A stretch of 40,792 bases of DNA from positions 1 to 40,792 of the forward strand of contig CALXUG010000025.1 in NCBI GenBank assembly GCA_944391625.1, written 5' to 3'. Source of the DNA: an uncultured Clostridia bacterium (GTDB lineage: Bacteria; Bacillota; Peptococcia; Peptococcales; Peptococcaceae). Both the position numbers and the translations under genes were made by a program. This document shows, one piece after another, positions 7,944 through 20,097 of the stretch (position 1 is the first letter of the stretch; each line of letters opens with the position of its first letter). Below the pieces are notes generated by a model that was given only the letters and a program-made list of their open reading frames with translations, did not search any database and was not told where the DNA came from.

Positions 7944-8741
7944 TTAAATAAATCTGCTTGTAAATGCGCCTGCCACCATTCCAATACATAAAACAGCAGC
8001 TACATAATCCCGTTTTGTGTACTGCAACGCTTTTAATCTGGTTCGATTTTCTCCGCCGTGGTAACAACGAGCCTCCATAGCCATAGCCAGTTCATCAGCC
8101 CGTTTTACAGCATTTAAAAAGAGCGGCACCAGCAAAGGAATCATGGCCTTGGCTCTCTGGACTAAATTTCCACTTTCAAAATCTGCACCACGCGCAGCCT
8201 GCGCTTTCATTATCTTTTCTGTTTCCTCAATTAAAGTAGGAATAAACCGCAATGCAATTGTCATCATCATCGCAAGTTCATGGGCAGGCACTCCAAAACG
8301 CTGAAACGGTTTGAGCAAGTGCTCTATACCATCTGTTAATGAAATAGGCGTTGTGGTTAATGTTAATATGGAAGTTACACTAACCAGTAAGATTAATCTC
8401 GTTCCCATAAAAATTGCCTGATGGATACCTTCTTTTGTAATTTTGAAGATTCCAAATTGCCACATTATCTCGCCGGGTGTCATAAACATCTGTAAGATTA
8501 CAGTTAAACTCACGATGAAGATGATTGCTTTTATACCTCGAAAAAAGAATTTTACAGGAATTTGCGATGTCAAAACAACAACAAAGGACAACAACAACAT
8601 AAATCCCAATCCAAAAAAATTATTGACAACAAATAAAGATATCATATATATCAAAACTGCTATAATCTTTGTACGAGGATCCAATGAATGCAAAAAAGAA
8701 TGACCAGGCAAATACTGACCAATTGTAATATCTTTTAACAT
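7944..8741 (-). CDS. ecfT: ECF transporter transmembrane component EcfT
   Basis: A 265-residue integral membrane protein with several hydrophobic helices (about 25-60, 70-88, 110-130 and near the C-terminus). It carries the two coupling motifs that contact the ATPases, AARG (182-185) and ARC (224-226). EcfT joins EcfA1/EcfA2 to exchangeable substrate-binding S components for vitamins such as riboflavin, folate or biotin. No S component is in the window, so this is the shared group II module. The start overlaps the ecfA2 end by 7 bases and has an AAGGGGGA site. Confidence 0.95.
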   Translation of the reverse strand: MLKDITIGQYLPGHSFLHSLDPRTKIIAVLIYMISLFVVNNFFGLGFMLLLSFVVVLTSQIPVKFFFRGIKAIIFIVSLTVILQMFMTPGEIMWQFGIFKITKEGIHQAIFMGTRLILLVSVTSILTLTTTPISLTDGIEHLLKPFQRFGVPAHELAMMMTIALRFIPTLIEETEKIMKAQAARGADFESGNLVQRAKAMIPLLVPLFLNAVKRADELAMAMEARCYHGGENRTRLKALQYTKRDYVAAVLCIGMVAGAFTSRFI

Positions 8742-9610
8742 GTAGTGTCCCCCTTACGTTCTGATAAGGCAGTCAAAATTTCTTTTTTTACTTCATTGAC
8801 ATTAAACAAATCGGTACGAACATGGAATCCACGCTCTTTTAGACGCAACAGCAATTTTGTTAAGGTAGGAACACCCACACCAATCTGTTCTAATTCAACT
8901 GGATGAGAGAAAACCTCTTGCGGCGTTCCGCTCAACTTAATTTGTCCATGCTCCATAACAATCATTTTTTGTGCATACCGGGCAATATCATCCATACTAT
9001 GTGAAACCATAACAATCGTCATTCCCTGCCGATGCAGCATTGCAATCAGTTCCAGAAATTCCTGACGGCCTCTGGGGTCCAAACCCGCTGTGGGCTCATC
9101 TAAAATCAAATATTTGGGTTGCATAGCCAATACACCTGCAATTGCAACTTTTCGTTTTTCTCCTCCACTCAACTCAAAAGGGGATTTATTACGAAAATTT
9201 TCATAATCTAAATTTAATAATTCCATTGTGTGCTGTACACGTTCTTTTATTTCCTGCTCTGACAAACCTAAGCTGCGTGGACCAAAAGCAATATCATTTT
9301 CCACAGTTTCTTCAAATAACTGATATTCTGGATATTGAAAAACCAGTCCAACCTGCATCCGCAGTTCTTTTAATTTTGCCCTAGACTCTTTTTGGTTGAT
9401 ATCCACGCCATCCACTAAAATTTCACCCTCAGAAGGCTTCAGCAAACCATTTAGATGCTGAATAAGGGTGGATTTGCCCGAACCGGTATGACCTACGATC
9501 CCGAGAAATTCACCCTCATCTATTTTTAAACAAATATCCTGAAGCGCATGGTTTTCTGCTGGCGAACCTTTTTGATAAATATAGGTTACATGCTTCACTT
9601 CCAAAGACAT
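8735..9610 (-). CDS. ecfA2: ECF transporter ATP-binding protein EcfA2
   Basis: A 291-residue ABC ATPase. Walker A is GHTGSGKST (40-48), the Q-loop region is VFQYPEYQLFEETV, the signature is LSGGEKRKVAIAG and Walker B is YLILDEPTAGLDP. Glu instead of Gln in the signature motif, the Q-loop form and second position in the operon point to the EcfA2 (A') subunit. It overlaps the end of ecfA1 by 16 bases and ecfT by 7, suggesting translational coupling. Its own ribosome site is weak. Confidence 0.95.
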   Translation of the reverse strand: MSLEVKHVTYIYQKGSPAENHALQDICLKIDEGEFLGIVGHTGSGKSTLIQHLNGLLKPSEGEILVDGVDINQKESRAKLKELRMQVGLVFQYPEYQLFEETVENDIAFGPRSLGLSEQEIKERVQHTMELLNLDYENFRNKSPFELSGGEKRKVAIAGVLAMQPKYLILDEPTAGLDPRGRQEFLELIAMLHRQGMTIVMVSHSMDDIARYAQKMIVMEHGQIKLSGTPQEVFSHPVELEQIGVGVPTLTKLLLRLKERGFHVRTDLFNVNEVKKEILTALSERKGDTTC

Positions 9611-10428
9611 AACTCTGTCACCATTTCCTCTATTGTCATGATATCTGCTGCAATATTCTTGTTTTCTTTATGTAACAATGCTGCCAATTCCGCAATAGGC
9701 GGAATATCCAGCTGCATTTCTTTTAACAAATCAACTTGTGTAAATACTTCTTTCGGTTTTCCCGACAACACAATTTTTCCATGTTCCATTATCACAACAC
9801 GATCAGCTTGAACTGCTTCTTCCATAAAATGCGTAATATTAATGACTGTTAAACCTTCCTGCTTATTCAGATAATGTATCGTGTTCATTACTTCCTGCCG
9901 TCCAATAGGATCCAGCATAGCAGTTGGCTCATCAAAAACAATATACTTCGGTCGCATAGCAATAATCCCGGCAATCGCAACACGTTGTTTCTGTCCACCT
10001 GATAATAGATGAGGACCTTTATCCTTAAATGCAGTCATTGCCACTGCATCCAAAGCTTCATCTACTCTCTGACGAATAATTGCAGGCTCTATCCCCATAT
10101 TTTCCGGACCAAATGCAACATCTTCCTCAACAGTTGTAGCAACTAATTGGTTGTCTGGATTTTGAAATACCATACCTACCATTTGCCGTATTGTCCATAA
10201 GTCTGCTTCGTTTGCTGTATCGACAGCGTCAACTTCAACTGTCCCGGCAGTTGGTAACAAAAGAGCATTTAAATGCTTCGCCAATGTAGACTTACCGCAT
10301 CCATTATGCCCTAACACAGCAATATGTTCTCCTTCATGAATTTCCAGAGAAACATCATCCAATGCTTTGACTTCTTCTTTTGTTGATTCCTTGTAAAAAA
10401 TATGTGTTAAATGATCAATCTTAATCAT
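9595..10428 (-). CDS. ecfA1: ECF transporter ATP-binding protein EcfA1
   Basis: A 277-residue ABC ATPase with Walker A GHNGCGKST (40-48), Q-loop VFQNPDNQLVATTVEEDV, signature LSGGQKQRVAIAG and Walker B YIVFDEPTAMLDP, as in EcfA1. It begins 61 bases after rplQ, past a 12-bp hairpin. The ATG at 10428 is not preceded by a recognisable Shine-Dalgarno sequence, unlike nearly all other genes here, so its translation may be low or coupled in another way. Confidence 0.95.
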   Translation of the reverse strand: MIKIDHLTHIFYKESTKEEVKALDDVSLEIHEGEHIAVLGHNGCGKSTLAKHLNALLLPTAGTVEVDAVDTANEADLWTIRQMVGMVFQNPDNQLVATTVEEDVAFGPENMGIEPAIIRQRVDEALDAVAMTAFKDKGPHLLSGGQKQRVAIAGIIAMRPKYIVFDEPTAMLDPIGRQEVMNTIHYLNKQEGLTVINITHFMEEAVQADRVVIMEHGKIVLSGKPKEVFTQVDLLKEMQLDIPPIAELAALLHKENKNIAADIMTIEEMVTELCLWK

Positions 10429-10448
10429 TGTTATATTTGGGAAACAGT

Positions 10449-10477
10449 AGAAGCCAGGAATTTGGTTCCTGACTTCT
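10449..10477 (-). terminator. Hairpin between rplQ and ecfA1 (possible partial terminator)
   Basis: A 12-bp stem with one G-U pair and a 5-base loop, 13 bases after the rplQ stop. The following minus-strand bases (ACTGTTTCCC) are only weakly T-rich. It may reduce read-through from the abundant ribosomal transcript into the ecf genes, or stabilise an mRNA end. Confidence 0.5.
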
Positions 10478-10489
10478 ATGCCCTTCTCC

Positions 10490-10828
10490 TTATACCAATT
10501 CTACAATAGCCATTGGTGTGCCATCACCACGACGGTATCCTGCTTTTACTACACGAGTATAACCACCCTGACGATCTTCGTATTTTGGAGCAATTTCGTC
10601 AAACAATTTTTTAGCTACATCTTCTTCAGTCAAATAAGCCAAAGCCTGACGATAAGCATGCAAGTTGCCAGCTTTACCTAAAGTAATCATTTTTTCAACA
10701 ATTCTTCTTACTTCTTTTGCTTTCGCTTCAGTTGTTTCAATCTTGCCATACTTTAATACAGATGTAGTCATATTTCTTAACAGCGCACGACGCTGAGAAC
10801 TATTACGTCCCAAATTTCTATGAGGCAT
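10490..10828 (-). CDS. rplQ: 50S ribosomal protein L17
   Basis: A 112-residue L17 with the conserved start [19 protein letters not shown], the segment [15 protein letters not shown] and [14 protein letters not shown]17 sits near the peptide exit side of the large subunit. The ATG follows AAAGGAGG. It lies 31 bases after rpoA, the usual end of the alpha operon. Confidence 0.97.
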   Translation of the reverse strand: MPHRNLGRNSSQRRALLRNMTTSVLKYGKIETTEAKAKEVRRIVEKMITLGKAGNLHAYRQALAYLTEEDVAKKLFDEIAPKYEDRQGGYTRVVKAGYRRGDGTPMAIVELV

Positions 10829-10859
10829 TCCGGTTCCTCCTTTACTACAAAATTCACTT

Positions 10860-11807
10860 TTATTCTTCAGTGGATCTTAAGCCTAAGCCCAAAGCTTCCA
10901 TTTTTTGCTGAACTTCTTCCAGGGATTTTTTACCCAGATTACGAACTTTCATCATATCGTCTTCTGTTTTCTGTGTTAATTCAGAAACAGTATTGATACC
11001 AGCACGTTTTAAACAGTTATAGGAACGAACAGACAGATCTAACTCTTCGATAGTCATATCTAAAATCTTATTCTTTTCCTCTTCCTCTTTTTCGACCATA
11101 ATTGGAACATGATCCATACCATCGGTCAAACCTACAAATAATTTTAAATGATCACTTAAAATTCTTGCAGCCAGACTAACTGCATCATCAGGTTTGATGC
11201 TACCATTACTCCACAATTCAATCGTCAGCTTATCATAGTCAGTCCGCTGACCAACACGAGTATCTTCCAGATAAAAGTTAACCTTGTGAATAGGAGTATA
11301 AATAGAATCAATCGGAATCGTTCCTATCGGCTGTTCTTCCTTTTTGTTTTTTACAGAAGAAACATAACCACGGCCGCGTTCTACTACCATCTCAATATAT
11401 AAACGACTTTCATCATCCAAAGTAGCGATATGTAAATCCCCATTTAGGATTTCAATCGCTTCCGTTGTGATAATATCCTCAGCAGTTACTTCTCCTGGGC
11501 CATTAGCATCAATTATGATAATCTGAGGTTCATCAGTATCTGATTTTAACGCCAAGGATTTGATGTTTAAAATAATGTCTGCGACATCTTCTACTACACC
11601 AGGTACAGTAGAAAATTCATGCAGTACACCATCAATTTTAATGGATGTAACCGCTGTCCCCGGTAAAGAAGACAGTAAAATACGTCTTAAGGAGTTCCCC
11701 AGTGTTGTACCATAGCCTTTTTCTAATGGTTCAACAACAAACTTACCATAAGTGTTATCGTCACTCATCGCAACACACTCAATATTTGGCTTTTCAATCT
11801 CAATCAT
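10860..11807 (-). CDS. rpoA: DNA-directed RNA polymerase subunit alpha
   Basis: A 315-residue alpha subunit. The N-terminal domain (about 1-230) carries [22 protein letters not shown] and the dimerisation and assembly region. A Glu/Lys-rich linker follows, and the C-terminal domain (about 250-315) has [16 protein letters not shown] and [11 protein letters not shown], which contact UP elements and activators. The length is typical. AGGAGG precedes the ATG. It lies 51 bases after rpsD. Confidence 0.98.
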   Translation of the reverse strand: MIEIEKPNIECVAMSDDNTYGKFVVEPLEKGYGTTLGNSLRRILLSSLPGTAVTSIKIDGVLHEFSTVPGVVEDVADIILNIKSLALKSDTDEPQIIIIDANGPGEVTAEDIITTEAIEILNGDLHIATLDDESRLYIEMVVERGRGYVSSVKNKKEEQPIGTIPIDSIYTPIHKVNFYLEDTRVGQRTDYDKLTIELWSNGSIKPDDAVSLAARILSDHLKLFVGLTDGMDHVPIMVEKEEEEKNKILDMTIEELDLSVRSYNCLKRAGINTVSELTQKTEDDMMKVRNLGKKSLEEVQQKMEALGLGLRSTEE

Positions 11808-11858
11808 ATTTCAACCTCCTACTTATACTCAGTATAACCTAAGAGTAATGATTATCAA

Positions 11859-12485
11859 TTATTTGGAGTACAACTCAACAATCATCTGTTCTTCAACTGG
11901 TATATCAATATCTTCTTTGCTTGGCATTCTTACAACTTTAGCAGACAGATTGTCTACATCTAATTCTAACCATGCAGGAGGATTTTTAGAACCGAAACTA
12001 TCAGCCAATTCTTTAATCAAAGCAGAACTTTTGCTTGCTTCTTTCAACTGAATTACATCGCCAACTTTTAATTCCATAGATGGAATATTTGCTTTTTTAC
12101 CATTTAAAGTGAAATGATTGTGGCGAACAAATTGTCTTGCCTGATTTCTGGAGGACGCAAAACCTGCACGATAAACAATATTATCAAAACGAGTTTCTAA
12201 TAATACTAACAGATTTTCACCTGTAACGCCTTTTTTACGTTCAGCTTTATCAAAATAGGTTTCGAACTGACCTTCCAGTACGCCATAAATACGACGAGCT
12301 TTTTGTTTTTCTCTTAACTGCATGCCGTATTCGCTTTGTTTACTTCTGCGCTGACCATGCTGGCCAGGAGCATAACTTCTTTTTTCCATTGCACATTTGC
12401 CGGAGTAGCAACGATCACCTTTCAAAAACAGTTTCACGCCTTCTCTACGGCACAAACGGCAAACAGGACCTGTATATCTAGCCAT
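11859..12485 (-). CDS. rpsD: 30S ribosomal protein S4, zinc-binding form
   Basis: A 208-residue S4. The N-terminus has the zinc-binding pattern C-x2-C-x13-C-x4-C (Cys9, Cys12, Cys26, Cys31) of the C+ form. The S4 RNA-binding domain follows ([22 protein letters not shown]). S4 nucleates 30S assembly. An extension of 17 codons into rpsK is open, but [14 protein letters not shown] is the usual S4 start and is chosen. It lies 16 bases after rpsK. Confidence 0.97.
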   Translation of the reverse strand: MARYTGPVCRLCRREGVKLFLKGDRCYSGKCAMEKRSYAPGQHGQRRSKQSEYGMQLREKQKARRIYGVLEGQFETYFDKAERKKGVTGENLLVLLETRFDNIVYRAGFASSRNQARQFVRHNHFTLNGKKANIPSMELKVGDVIQLKEASKSSALIKELADSFGSKNPPAWLELDVDNLSAKVVRMPSKEDIDIPVEEQMIVELYSK

Positions 12486-12501
12486 TCCTCTATTGCACCT
12501 C

Positions 12502-12900
12502 CTAGACTCTTCTACGTTTTGGTGGACGACAACCATTATGAGGAATTGGAGTTACGTCCTTAATCATACTTACTTCCAAACCAGCAGCCTGTAAAGAACG
12601 GATAGCCGCTTCTCTACCAGCGCCTGGGCCTTTTACATAACATTCAACTTCTCTTAAGCCATGTTCCATAGCAGCTTTCGCAGCTACATCTGCAGCAGTC
12701 TGTGCAGCGTACGGTGTACTTTTTCTGGAGCCTTTGAAGCCCATTCCACCAGCACTAGCCCAAGATAAGGCGTTACCATTCATATCAGTAATGGTAACGA
12801 TTGTATTGTTAAATGTAGATTTGATATGGGCGATACCCTTATCAACATTTTTACGTTCTCTGCGTTTTACACGAGTATTAGCAGTCTTTGGTCTAGCCAT
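12502..12900 (-). CDS. rpsK: 30S ribosomal protein S11
   Basis: A 132-residue S11 with [32 protein letters not shown] and the C-terminal [15 protein letters not shown]. It lies on the platform of the small subunit near the E site. The ATG has an AAGGGG site. Spacing is 15 bases after rpsM and 16 before rpsD. Confidence 0.98.
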   Translation of the reverse strand: MARPKTANTRVKRRERKNVDKGIAHIKSTFNNTIVTITDMNGNALSWASAGGMGFKGSRKSTPYAAQTAADVAAKAAMEHGLREVECYVKGPGAGREAAIRSLQAAGLEVSMIKDVTPIPHNGCRPPKRRRV

Positions 12901-12915
12901 TTAACATATCACCCC

Positions 12916-13284
12916 TTATTTCTTACGTTTTGCGCCTACAGTTTTGATTTTACCTTTACGTGTTCTTGCATTTGTTTTGGTTCTCTGACCTCTTACAGGC
13001 AGACCTCTACGATGTCTTACACCACGGAAGCAGCCGATTTCAGACAGACGTTTGATGTTCAAAGAGATTTCACGGCGCAGGTCACCTTCAACCTTCATTT
13101 TGCCGATGATGTCTCTTAATTTTTGTACTTCTTCTTCAGTCAGATCACGTACTCGTGTGTCAGGATTGATACCTGCTTCTGCGATAATTTTTTCAGAAGT
13201 AGCTTTGCCAATACCATAGATATATGTCAAGCCGATTACGACTCTCTTTTCTCTTGGTAAGTCAATACCAACGATTCGTGCCAT
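12916..13284 (-). CDS. rpsM: 30S ribosomal protein S13
   Basis: A 122-residue S13 with [15 protein letters not shown], a helix-hairpin-helix-like region ([13 protein letters not shown]) and the basic tail [14 protein letters not shown] that reaches the P-site tRNA. The ATG at 13284 is preceded by GGGAGGTG at good spacing and is preferred over one three codons upstream. Confidence 0.97.
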   Translation of the reverse strand: MARIVGIDLPREKRVVIGLTYIYGIGKATSEKIIAEAGINPDTRVRDLTEEEVQKLRDIIGKMKVEGDLRREISLNIKRLSEIGCFRGVRHRRGLPVRGQRTKTNARTRKGKIKTVGAKRKK

Positions 13285-13318
13285 TTGATGCACCTCCCTG
13301 AAAAGCTCTATTTATAAA

Positions 13319-13435
<117 letters not shown>

Positions 13436-13470
13436 TTATACCCTCCTTATAGGAAATAGGAAGTATCTTA

Positions 13471-13686
13471 TTACTTAAACCGATAAGTGATCCGGCCACG
13501 GCTCAGATCATACGGAGAGAGTTCCACTGTTACTCTGTCCCCCGGCAAAATTTTAATAAAATTCATTCTGATTTTACCAGAAACATGAGCCAAAACCTTA
13601 TGGCCATTTTCTAATTCAACCTGAAACATTGCATTTGGTAGGGGTTCTACTACTGTACCCTCTACTTCAATAACATCCTTAGACAT
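13471..13686 (-). CDS. infA: Translation initiation factor IF-1
   Basis: A 71-residue single OB-fold protein with [37 protein letters not shown] and [15 protein letters not shown], typical IF-1 in length and motifs. It binds the A site of the small subunit during initiation. It lies 34 bases after map, with GGAGG before the ATG. Confidence 0.98.
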   Translation of the reverse strand: MSKDVIEVEGTVVEPLPNAMFQVELENGHKVLAHVSGKIRMNFIKILPGDRVTVELSPYDLSRGRITYRFK

Positions 13687-13720
13687 ATGAGATAGCCTCC
13701 TTACATTATACCTTTTCCCT

Positions 13721-14467
13721 TTATAGTTCTGTTAAAATCAATGGGCCTTCTTCTGTTACTGCAACAGAATGTTCAAAATGAGCAGATAACTGCTTATCAT
13801 TTGTAATTACTGTCCATCTGTCTTTCAAAACAGAAACATTATGAGTACCGACATTAACCATTGGTTCAATGGCTAAACAATAACCAGCTTTAAGCTTTGG
13901 TCCATCTCCCGGATTCCCATAATTAAGAATTTGCGGTTTCTCATGCATGGCACGGCCAATTCCATGGCCACAGTAATCTCGCACCACAGAAAAACCATTG
14001 TTTTCCACATGAGTCTGCACAGCACAAGATATATCGGAGAGCCTGTTTCCAATAACGGCCTGCTCAATCCCTTTGTACAGACTTTCTTCTGTGACCTGCA
14101 ACAATTTTTCTGCGGCTTCAGAAATTTCTCCAATTGGCAACGTTCTGGCTGCATCACCATGATATCCATTTAAAATCGCTCCGATATCAATACTGATAAT
14201 ATCACCATTATTTAACAGTTCTAAACTTGGAATCCCATGTACTACAACATGATTAACGGACGTACAGATTGATGCCGGAAAACCACGATACCCCTTAAAC
14301 GAAGGAACCGCTCCTTGGGATATAATGTAATCTTCCGCAATCTGATCCAGTTCTTTGGTACTAGTACCCTGTTTCGCCGCTTTAGCAAGTTCTTCATGCG
14401 TTCGCGCTACAACTTTACCTGCATCGCGCATATATCGAATTTCTCTAGGAGATTTCGAACGAATCAT
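13721..14467 (-). CDS. map: Methionine aminopeptidase, type I
   Basis: A 248-residue metalloprotease that removes the initiator methionine. The five metal ligands of the pita-bread fold are visible: Asp94, Asp105, His168, Glu201 and Glu232, with the catalytic His77 in VNHVVVHG. The ATG lies 3 bases after the adk stop, so translation is probably coupled. The adk-map-infA order is standard. Confidence 0.97.
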   Translation of the reverse strand: MIRSKSPREIRYMRDAGKVVARTHEELAKAAKQGTSTKELDQIAEDYIISQGAVPSFKGYRGFPASICTSVNHVVVHGIPSLELLNNGDIISIDIGAILNGYHGDAARTLPIGEISEAAEKLLQVTEESLYKGIEQAVIGNRLSDISCAVQTHVENNGFSVVRDYCGHGIGRAMHEKPQILNYGNPGDGPKLKAGYCLAIEPMVNVGTHNVSVLKDRWTVITNDKQLSAHFEHSVAVTEEGPLILTEL

Positions 14468-14470
14468 AAC

Positions 14471-16389
<1,919 letters not shown>

Positions 16390-16390
16390 G

Positions 16391-16837
16391 TTAAATCACC
16401 TCTACTCGGCCACCAGCTGCTTCAATTTTTTCCTGTGCGGATTTACTGAAAGCATTTGCTTTTACAGTGAATGCTTTTGTAACTTCGCCATTGCCCAGGA
16501 TTTTAACGCCACCGTTTTTCACCTGTTTTACGATGCCATTGTCAAACAACAATTCTGGTGTAATTTCAGTATTCGCCTCAAACCGTTCCAAACGATCCAG
16601 ATTTACTTCTGTGTATTCCACTTTAAATACCGCATTTGTAAATCCTCTTTTTGGCATACGACGCTGTAATGGTGTCTGACCACCTTCAAAAGCTGGACCT
16701 TTACCGCCACCAGAACGAGCCTTTTGACCTTTATGACCTTTACCGGCTGTTTTACCTAAACCGGAACCAATACCTCTACCTTTACGCTTTGGAGCCTGTT
16801 TGGACCCTTCAGCAGGTTTTAGCTCATGGAGTTTCAC
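16391..16837 (-). CDS. rplO: 50S ribosomal protein L15
   Basis: A 148-residue L15 with the glycine/lysine-rich N-terminal extension ([20 protein letters not shown]) and GFEGGQ-like [17 protein letters not shown]. The start is GTG, 9 bases after GGAGG. It lies 24 bases after rpmD and is virtually joined to secY. Confidence 0.97.
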   Translation of the reverse strand: MKLHELKPAEGSKQAPKRKGRGIGSGLGKTAGKGHKGQKARSGGGKGPAFEGGQTPLQRRMPKRGFTNAVFKVEYTEVNLDRLERFEANTEITPELLFDNGIVKQVKNGGVKILGNGEVTKAFTVKANAFSKSAQEKIEAAGGRVEVI

Positions 16838-16861
16838 TTAAAAACACCTCCTATATTAAGC

Positions 16862-17041
16862 TTATACTTCTTCAACACTCACTAAGTGATTGACTTTTGC
16901 AATCATACCTCTGATAACAGCTGTATCGTCCTGCACTACAGAACTATTTGTTTTCTTGAGGCCGAGGGCTTTTACAACATTTCTTTGTCTTTCAGATGAA
17001 CCGATTACACTTTTCACCAAAGTAATTTTTAACTGTGCCAT
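16862..17041 (-). CDS. rpmD: 50S ribosomal protein L30
   Basis: A 59-residue protein read directly between rpsE and rplO. It begins [14 protein letters not shown] and contains [13 protein letters not shown] and the C-terminal [17 protein letters not shown], all L30 signatures. It lies 13 bases after rpsE, in its normal spc-operon position. Confidence 0.96.
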   Translation of the reverse strand: MAQLKITLVKSVIGSSERQRNVVKALGLKKTNSSVVQDDTAVIRGMIAKVNHLVSVEEV

Positions 17042-17054
17042 CTCAGAATCCCCC

Positions 17055-17555
17055 TTAACCTAAGATTTCCTCAATGGTTTTTCCACGCAGTTTTGCAACA
17101 TCTTCTACTCTTTTCATAGCGCTTAAGCCCTGCATAGTAGCTTTTACAATGTTCAAACTTGTGTCAGAACCCAGAGATTTTGCTAAGATATTTTTAATAC
17201 CTGCCAATTCCACAACCGCACGAACGGAACCACCGGCAATAACCCCAGTACCTTCAGAAGCTGGTCTTAACATTACACGGCCTGCACCGAAACGACCAAC
17301 GATTTCATGTGGAATAGTACCATTTACTACAGGTACCTCAATCAAATTTTTCTTTGCATCCTCGATGCCTTTACGGATTGCTTCAGGTACTTCGTTTGCT
17401 TTCCCCATACCAACACCAACAATACCGTTTTCATTACCTACAACAACCAGAGCACTAAAGCTCATACGGCGACCACCTTTTACGGTTTTCGCTACACGGT
17501 TAATCTGCACAACTTTTTCTTTTAATTCGTAGTTGTTAGCATCTATTCTTGCCAA
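17055..17555 (-). CDS. rpsE: 30S ribosomal protein S5, TTG start
   Basis: A 166-residue S5 with an N-terminal double-stranded RNA-binding-type domain ([25 protein letters not shown]) and the C-terminal domain ([18 protein letters not shown]). S5 contributes to decoding accuracy. The frame has an ATG at 17576, but that ATG lacks a ribosome site, and AAGGAGG falls inside the extra codons. The TTG at 17555, 8 bases after it, gives [16 protein letters not shown], matching the usual S5 start and length. It lies 24 bases after rplR. Confidence 0.95.
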   Translation of the reverse strand: MARIDANNYELKEKVVQINRVAKTVKGGRRMSFSALVVVGNENGIVGVGMGKANEVPEAIRKGIEDAKKNLIEVPVVNGTIPHEIVGRFGAGRVMLRPASEGTGVIAGGSVRAVVELAGIKNILAKSLGSDTSLNIVKATMQGLSAMKRVEDVAKLRGKTIEEILG

Positions 17556-17579
17556 TACCTTTCCCTCCTTCGCCATTGA

Positions 17580-17933
17580 TTAGAAGTCAAGACCGGCCTC
17601 TCTAGCTCCATCAGCCAGAGCTTTGATACGACCATGATAAAGGTTACCACCCCGGTCAAAAACAACCTTATCTATGCCTTTTTCAAGTGCTTTTTTCGCT
17701 ACAGCTTCACCAACTGCTTTTGCAGCATCTGTTTTAGTACCATCAACTTTTACATCTAAAGTAGAAGCGGATACCAGTGTATTTCCTACAGCATCGTCAA
17801 TAATCTGTGCATAAATATGCTGTGTGCTTCTAAATACTGCTAAACGTGGTCTTTCTGCTGTTCCCTTGATTTTGTTTCTTGTTCTCCAGTGTTTTTTCTG
17901 GCGAATCGCTCTTCTAGGGGTTTGCTTAATCAC
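17580..17933 (-). CDS. rplR: 50S ribosomal protein L18
   Basis: A 117-residue L18, a 5S rRNA-binding protein. It shows [39 protein letters not shown] and the C-terminal [11 protein letters not shown]. The start is GTG, 9 bases after GAGGAG. It lies 51 bases after rplF. Confidence 0.97.
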   Translation of the reverse strand: MIKQTPRRAIRQKKHWRTRNKIKGTAERPRLAVFRSTQHIYAQIIDDAVGNTLVSASTLDVKVDGTKTDAAKAVGEAVAKKALEKGIDKVVFDRGGNLYHGRIKALADGAREAGLDF

Positions 17934-17984
17934 GTTACTTCACTCCTCTCATTGGAGCTGGCCCTCTATCTAGAGGAACGGCTA

Positions 17985-18521
17985 TTATTTACCGCCAGAT
18001 TTACCAGCTTTCAATTTAACAACTTCACCTGCGTAACGAACCCCTTTACCTTTATATGGTTCTGGTTCACGTACAGCACGGATATTTGCTGCCAGGCTAC
18101 CAACTTTTTCTTTATCAATCCCTTTTACAACGATCTGTGTAGGGCTAGGAACTTCAATTTCCATTCCGTCTTCCGGTTCAAATTCAACAGGATGAGAATA
18201 GCCAACCTGCATCACTAATTTTTTACCCTGCAACTGTGCTCTGTAACCTACACCAACCAGTTCCAGGCTCTTGGAATAACCCTGAGTTACCCCAACAACC
18301 ATATTATTTAACAGTGTACGAGTTAATCCCCACAGAGCATTTTTGCTTTCATCTGGGCAAATAACTTTTACCTGGCCATTTTCCTGTTCCAGGATCATAT
18401 CAGGATGTAACTGTTTTTCTAACTGACCTTTTGGACCTTTTACAGTCACATAATTACCTTCAGCAATTGTTACTTCTACGCCGTCAACAATGCTAATAGG
18501 AAGTTTACCAATTCGGGACAT
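17985..18521 (-). CDS. rplF: 50S ribosomal protein L6
   Basis: A 178-residue L6 made of two repeated domains. It starts [11 protein letters not shown] and contains [33 protein letters not shown] and the C-terminal [20 protein letters not shown]. It lies near the factor-binding site of the large subunit. It is 32 bases after rpsH. Confidence 0.98.
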   Translation of the reverse strand: MSRIGKLPISIVDGVEVTIAEGNYVTVKGPKGQLEKQLHPDMILEQENGQVKVICPDESKNALWGLTRTLLNNMVVGVTQGYSKSLELVGVGYRAQLQGKKLVMQVGYSHPVEFEPEDGMEIEVPSPTQIVVKGIDKEKVGSLAANIRAVREPEPYKGKGVRYAGEVVKLKAGKSGGK

Positions 18522-18553
18522 TTTTGCACCTCCTGAACTACCAGTTTTTTATC

Positions 18554-18952
18554 TTACCATACGTAGCAGATAACTTCTCCGCCCAAACCAAGTTTACGCG
18601 CTTCTTTATCTGTCATGATTCCTTTAGAGGTAGAGATAACAGCGATCCCCAAACCACCTAATACTTTAGGAATCTCGTCTTTTTTGCAATATACTTTCAA
18701 ACCAGGTTTACTAATACGTTTCAAGCCAGAAATAACTTTTTCACGATTAGGACCATATTTCAAGTATACACGGATAATACCCTGTTTTCCATCTTCAATT
18801 TGCTCATAATCTTTGATGAAACCTTCATTTTTCAGGATTTCAACTAAAGCAATTTTGGTTTTGGAAGCAGGAATTTCTACTTTCTCGTGCATAACCATAT
18901 TTGCATTACGAATTCTTGTTAAAAAATCTGCAATTGGATCTGTCATTACCAT
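18554..18952 (-). CDS. rpsH: 30S ribosomal protein S8
   Basis: A 132-residue S8 with [21 protein letters not shown] and the C-terminal [21 protein letters not shown]8 binds 16S rRNA centrally, and in some bacteria represses the spc operon. The ATG at 18952 is 9 bases from GGGGG; a second ATG two codons later is less well placed. Confidence 0.97.
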   Translation of the reverse strand: MVMTDPIADFLTRIRNANMVMHEKVEIPASKTKIALVEILKNEGFIKDYEQIEDGKQGIIRVYLKYGPNREKVISGLKRISKPGLKVYCKKDEIPKVLGGLGIAVISTSKGIMTDKEARKLGLGGEVICYVW

Positions 18953-18982
18953 TTACAGCGACCCCCTTCCATACATTAGGTT

Positions 18983-19162
18983 TTACCAGCTGGATTTTGT
19001 TACACCAGGTAGTTGGCCTTTATAAGCTAATTCACGGAAACATACTCTGCAAAGACCGAATTTACGCATATATGCATGTGGACGTCCGCAAACCTTACAT
19101 CTATTTACTTCTCTTACTTTGTATTTAGGTGCTCTGCGCACCTTCATGGATGTTTTTGCCAC
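18983..19162 (-). CDS. rpsZ: 30S ribosomal protein S14, zinc type
   Basis: A 59-residue protein read directly between rplE and rpsH. It has two Cys pairs (Cys22/Cys25 and Cys38/Cys41), and the [19 protein letters not shown]-terminal region is diagnostic of the short zinc-type S14. The start is GTG, 7 bases after AGGAGG. It is 19 bases after rplE, its standard position in Firmicutes. Confidence 0.96.
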   Translation of the reverse strand: MAKTSMKVRRAPKYKVREVNRCKVCGRPHAYMRKFGLCRVCFRELAYKGQLPGVTKSSW

Positions 19163-19181
19163 AGGATTACCTCCTACTCAA

Positions 19182-19721
19182 TTAACTTGCGAATGGCATA
19201 CCCAGAAGTTTCAACAGTGCTCTGCCTTCTTCATCAGTTTTTGCTGTTGTTGCAAAAACAATTTCCATACCTCTGAGTTTATCAATTTTATCATATTCGA
19301 TTTCTGGGAAAATCAACTGTTCTTTTAAACCCAGGCTGTAATTTCCCCGGCCATCGAAAGATTTTGGAGAAACGCCTCTGAAATCACGAACACGTGGCAG
19401 CGCTACATTCAGTAGTCTGTCAACAAACTCATACATACGGTCGCCCCGCAGAGTAACTTTTACACCAACTGGCATACCTTCTCTTAATTTGAAACCAGCA
19501 ATAGATTTTTTTGCTTTGGTTACAACAGGTTTCTGACCGGTGATCAGAGTTAAATCATTTAATGCAGCGTCCAGAGCTTTTGGATTCTGTACAGCTTCGC
19601 CTAAACCAATATTAACAACAATTTTGTCCAATTTTGGAATAGCCATTACGTTTGCATATTTGAACTGTTCTTGTAAGCCAGGTACTACTTCATTCAGATA
19701 TTTATCTTTTAATCTAGCCAT
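19182..19721 (-). CDS. rplE: 50S ribosomal protein L5
   Basis: A 179-residue L5 that binds 5S rRNA and contacts P-site tRNA. It shows [19 protein letters not shown], the [19 protein letters not shown] segment and the C-terminal LLGMPF. GAAAGGAGG precedes the ATG. It lies 35 bases after rplX. Confidence 0.98.
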   Translation of the reverse strand: MARLKDKYLNEVVPGLQEQFKYANVMAIPKLDKIVVNIGLGEAVQNPKALDAALNDLTLITGQKPVVTKAKKSIAGFKLREGMPVGVKVTLRGDRMYEFVDRLLNVALPRVRDFRGVSPKSFDGRGNYSLGLKEQLIFPEIEYDKIDKLRGMEIVFATTAKTDEEGRALLKLLGMPFAS

Positions 19722-19756
19722 TACAATGTAGCCTCCTTTCCTTAAAAGACTATCAA

Positions 19757-20071
19757 TTAAAGTGCTTTACCACATTTACGGCAAACACGAATTTTTTTAC
19801 CATTTTCAAAAGTATGCGCTACTCTAACACCTTTTTTGCATGTGCTGCAGAAAGGCATCACATTGGATACATGAATAGCTGCTTCTTTTTCAATAATACC
19901 ACCCTGTGGCATTTTCTGTGTTGGTTTTGTATGACGTTTTACAATAGCAACGCCTTCTACAACAACTTTATCCTGGCTTGGAATTACATGAATTACTTTA
20001 CCAGTTTTTCCTTTATCTTTACCAGCGATAACAATAACTTCATCGCCTTTTTTTACGTTCATTTTCGCCAC
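19757..20071 (-). CDS. rplX: 50S ribosomal protein L24, with zinc-ribbon cysteines
   Basis: A 104-residue L24 with the KOW motif ([20 protein letters not shown]) at the N-terminus. The C-terminal part carries two C-x2-C pairs (Cys75/Cys78 and Cys97/Cys100), likely a zinc ribbon. The start is GTG at 20071, 8 bases after GGAGG. The longer frame begins with a TTG that directly touches that site and is rejected. It lies 26 bases after rplN. Confidence 0.95.
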   Translation of the reverse strand: MAKMNVKKGDEVIVIAGKDKGKTGKVIHVIPSQDKVVVEGVAIVKRHTKPTQKMPQGGIIEKEAAIHVSNVMPFCSTCKKGVRVAHTFENGKKIRVCRKCGKAL

Positions 20072-20097
20072 TATTTTCACCTCCAAGGCTATGCGGT

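Noticed and set aside
17074-17532. 152-codon plus-strand frame opposite rpsE
   Set aside because: It mirrors the conserved S5 gene. No ribosome site or family resemblance.
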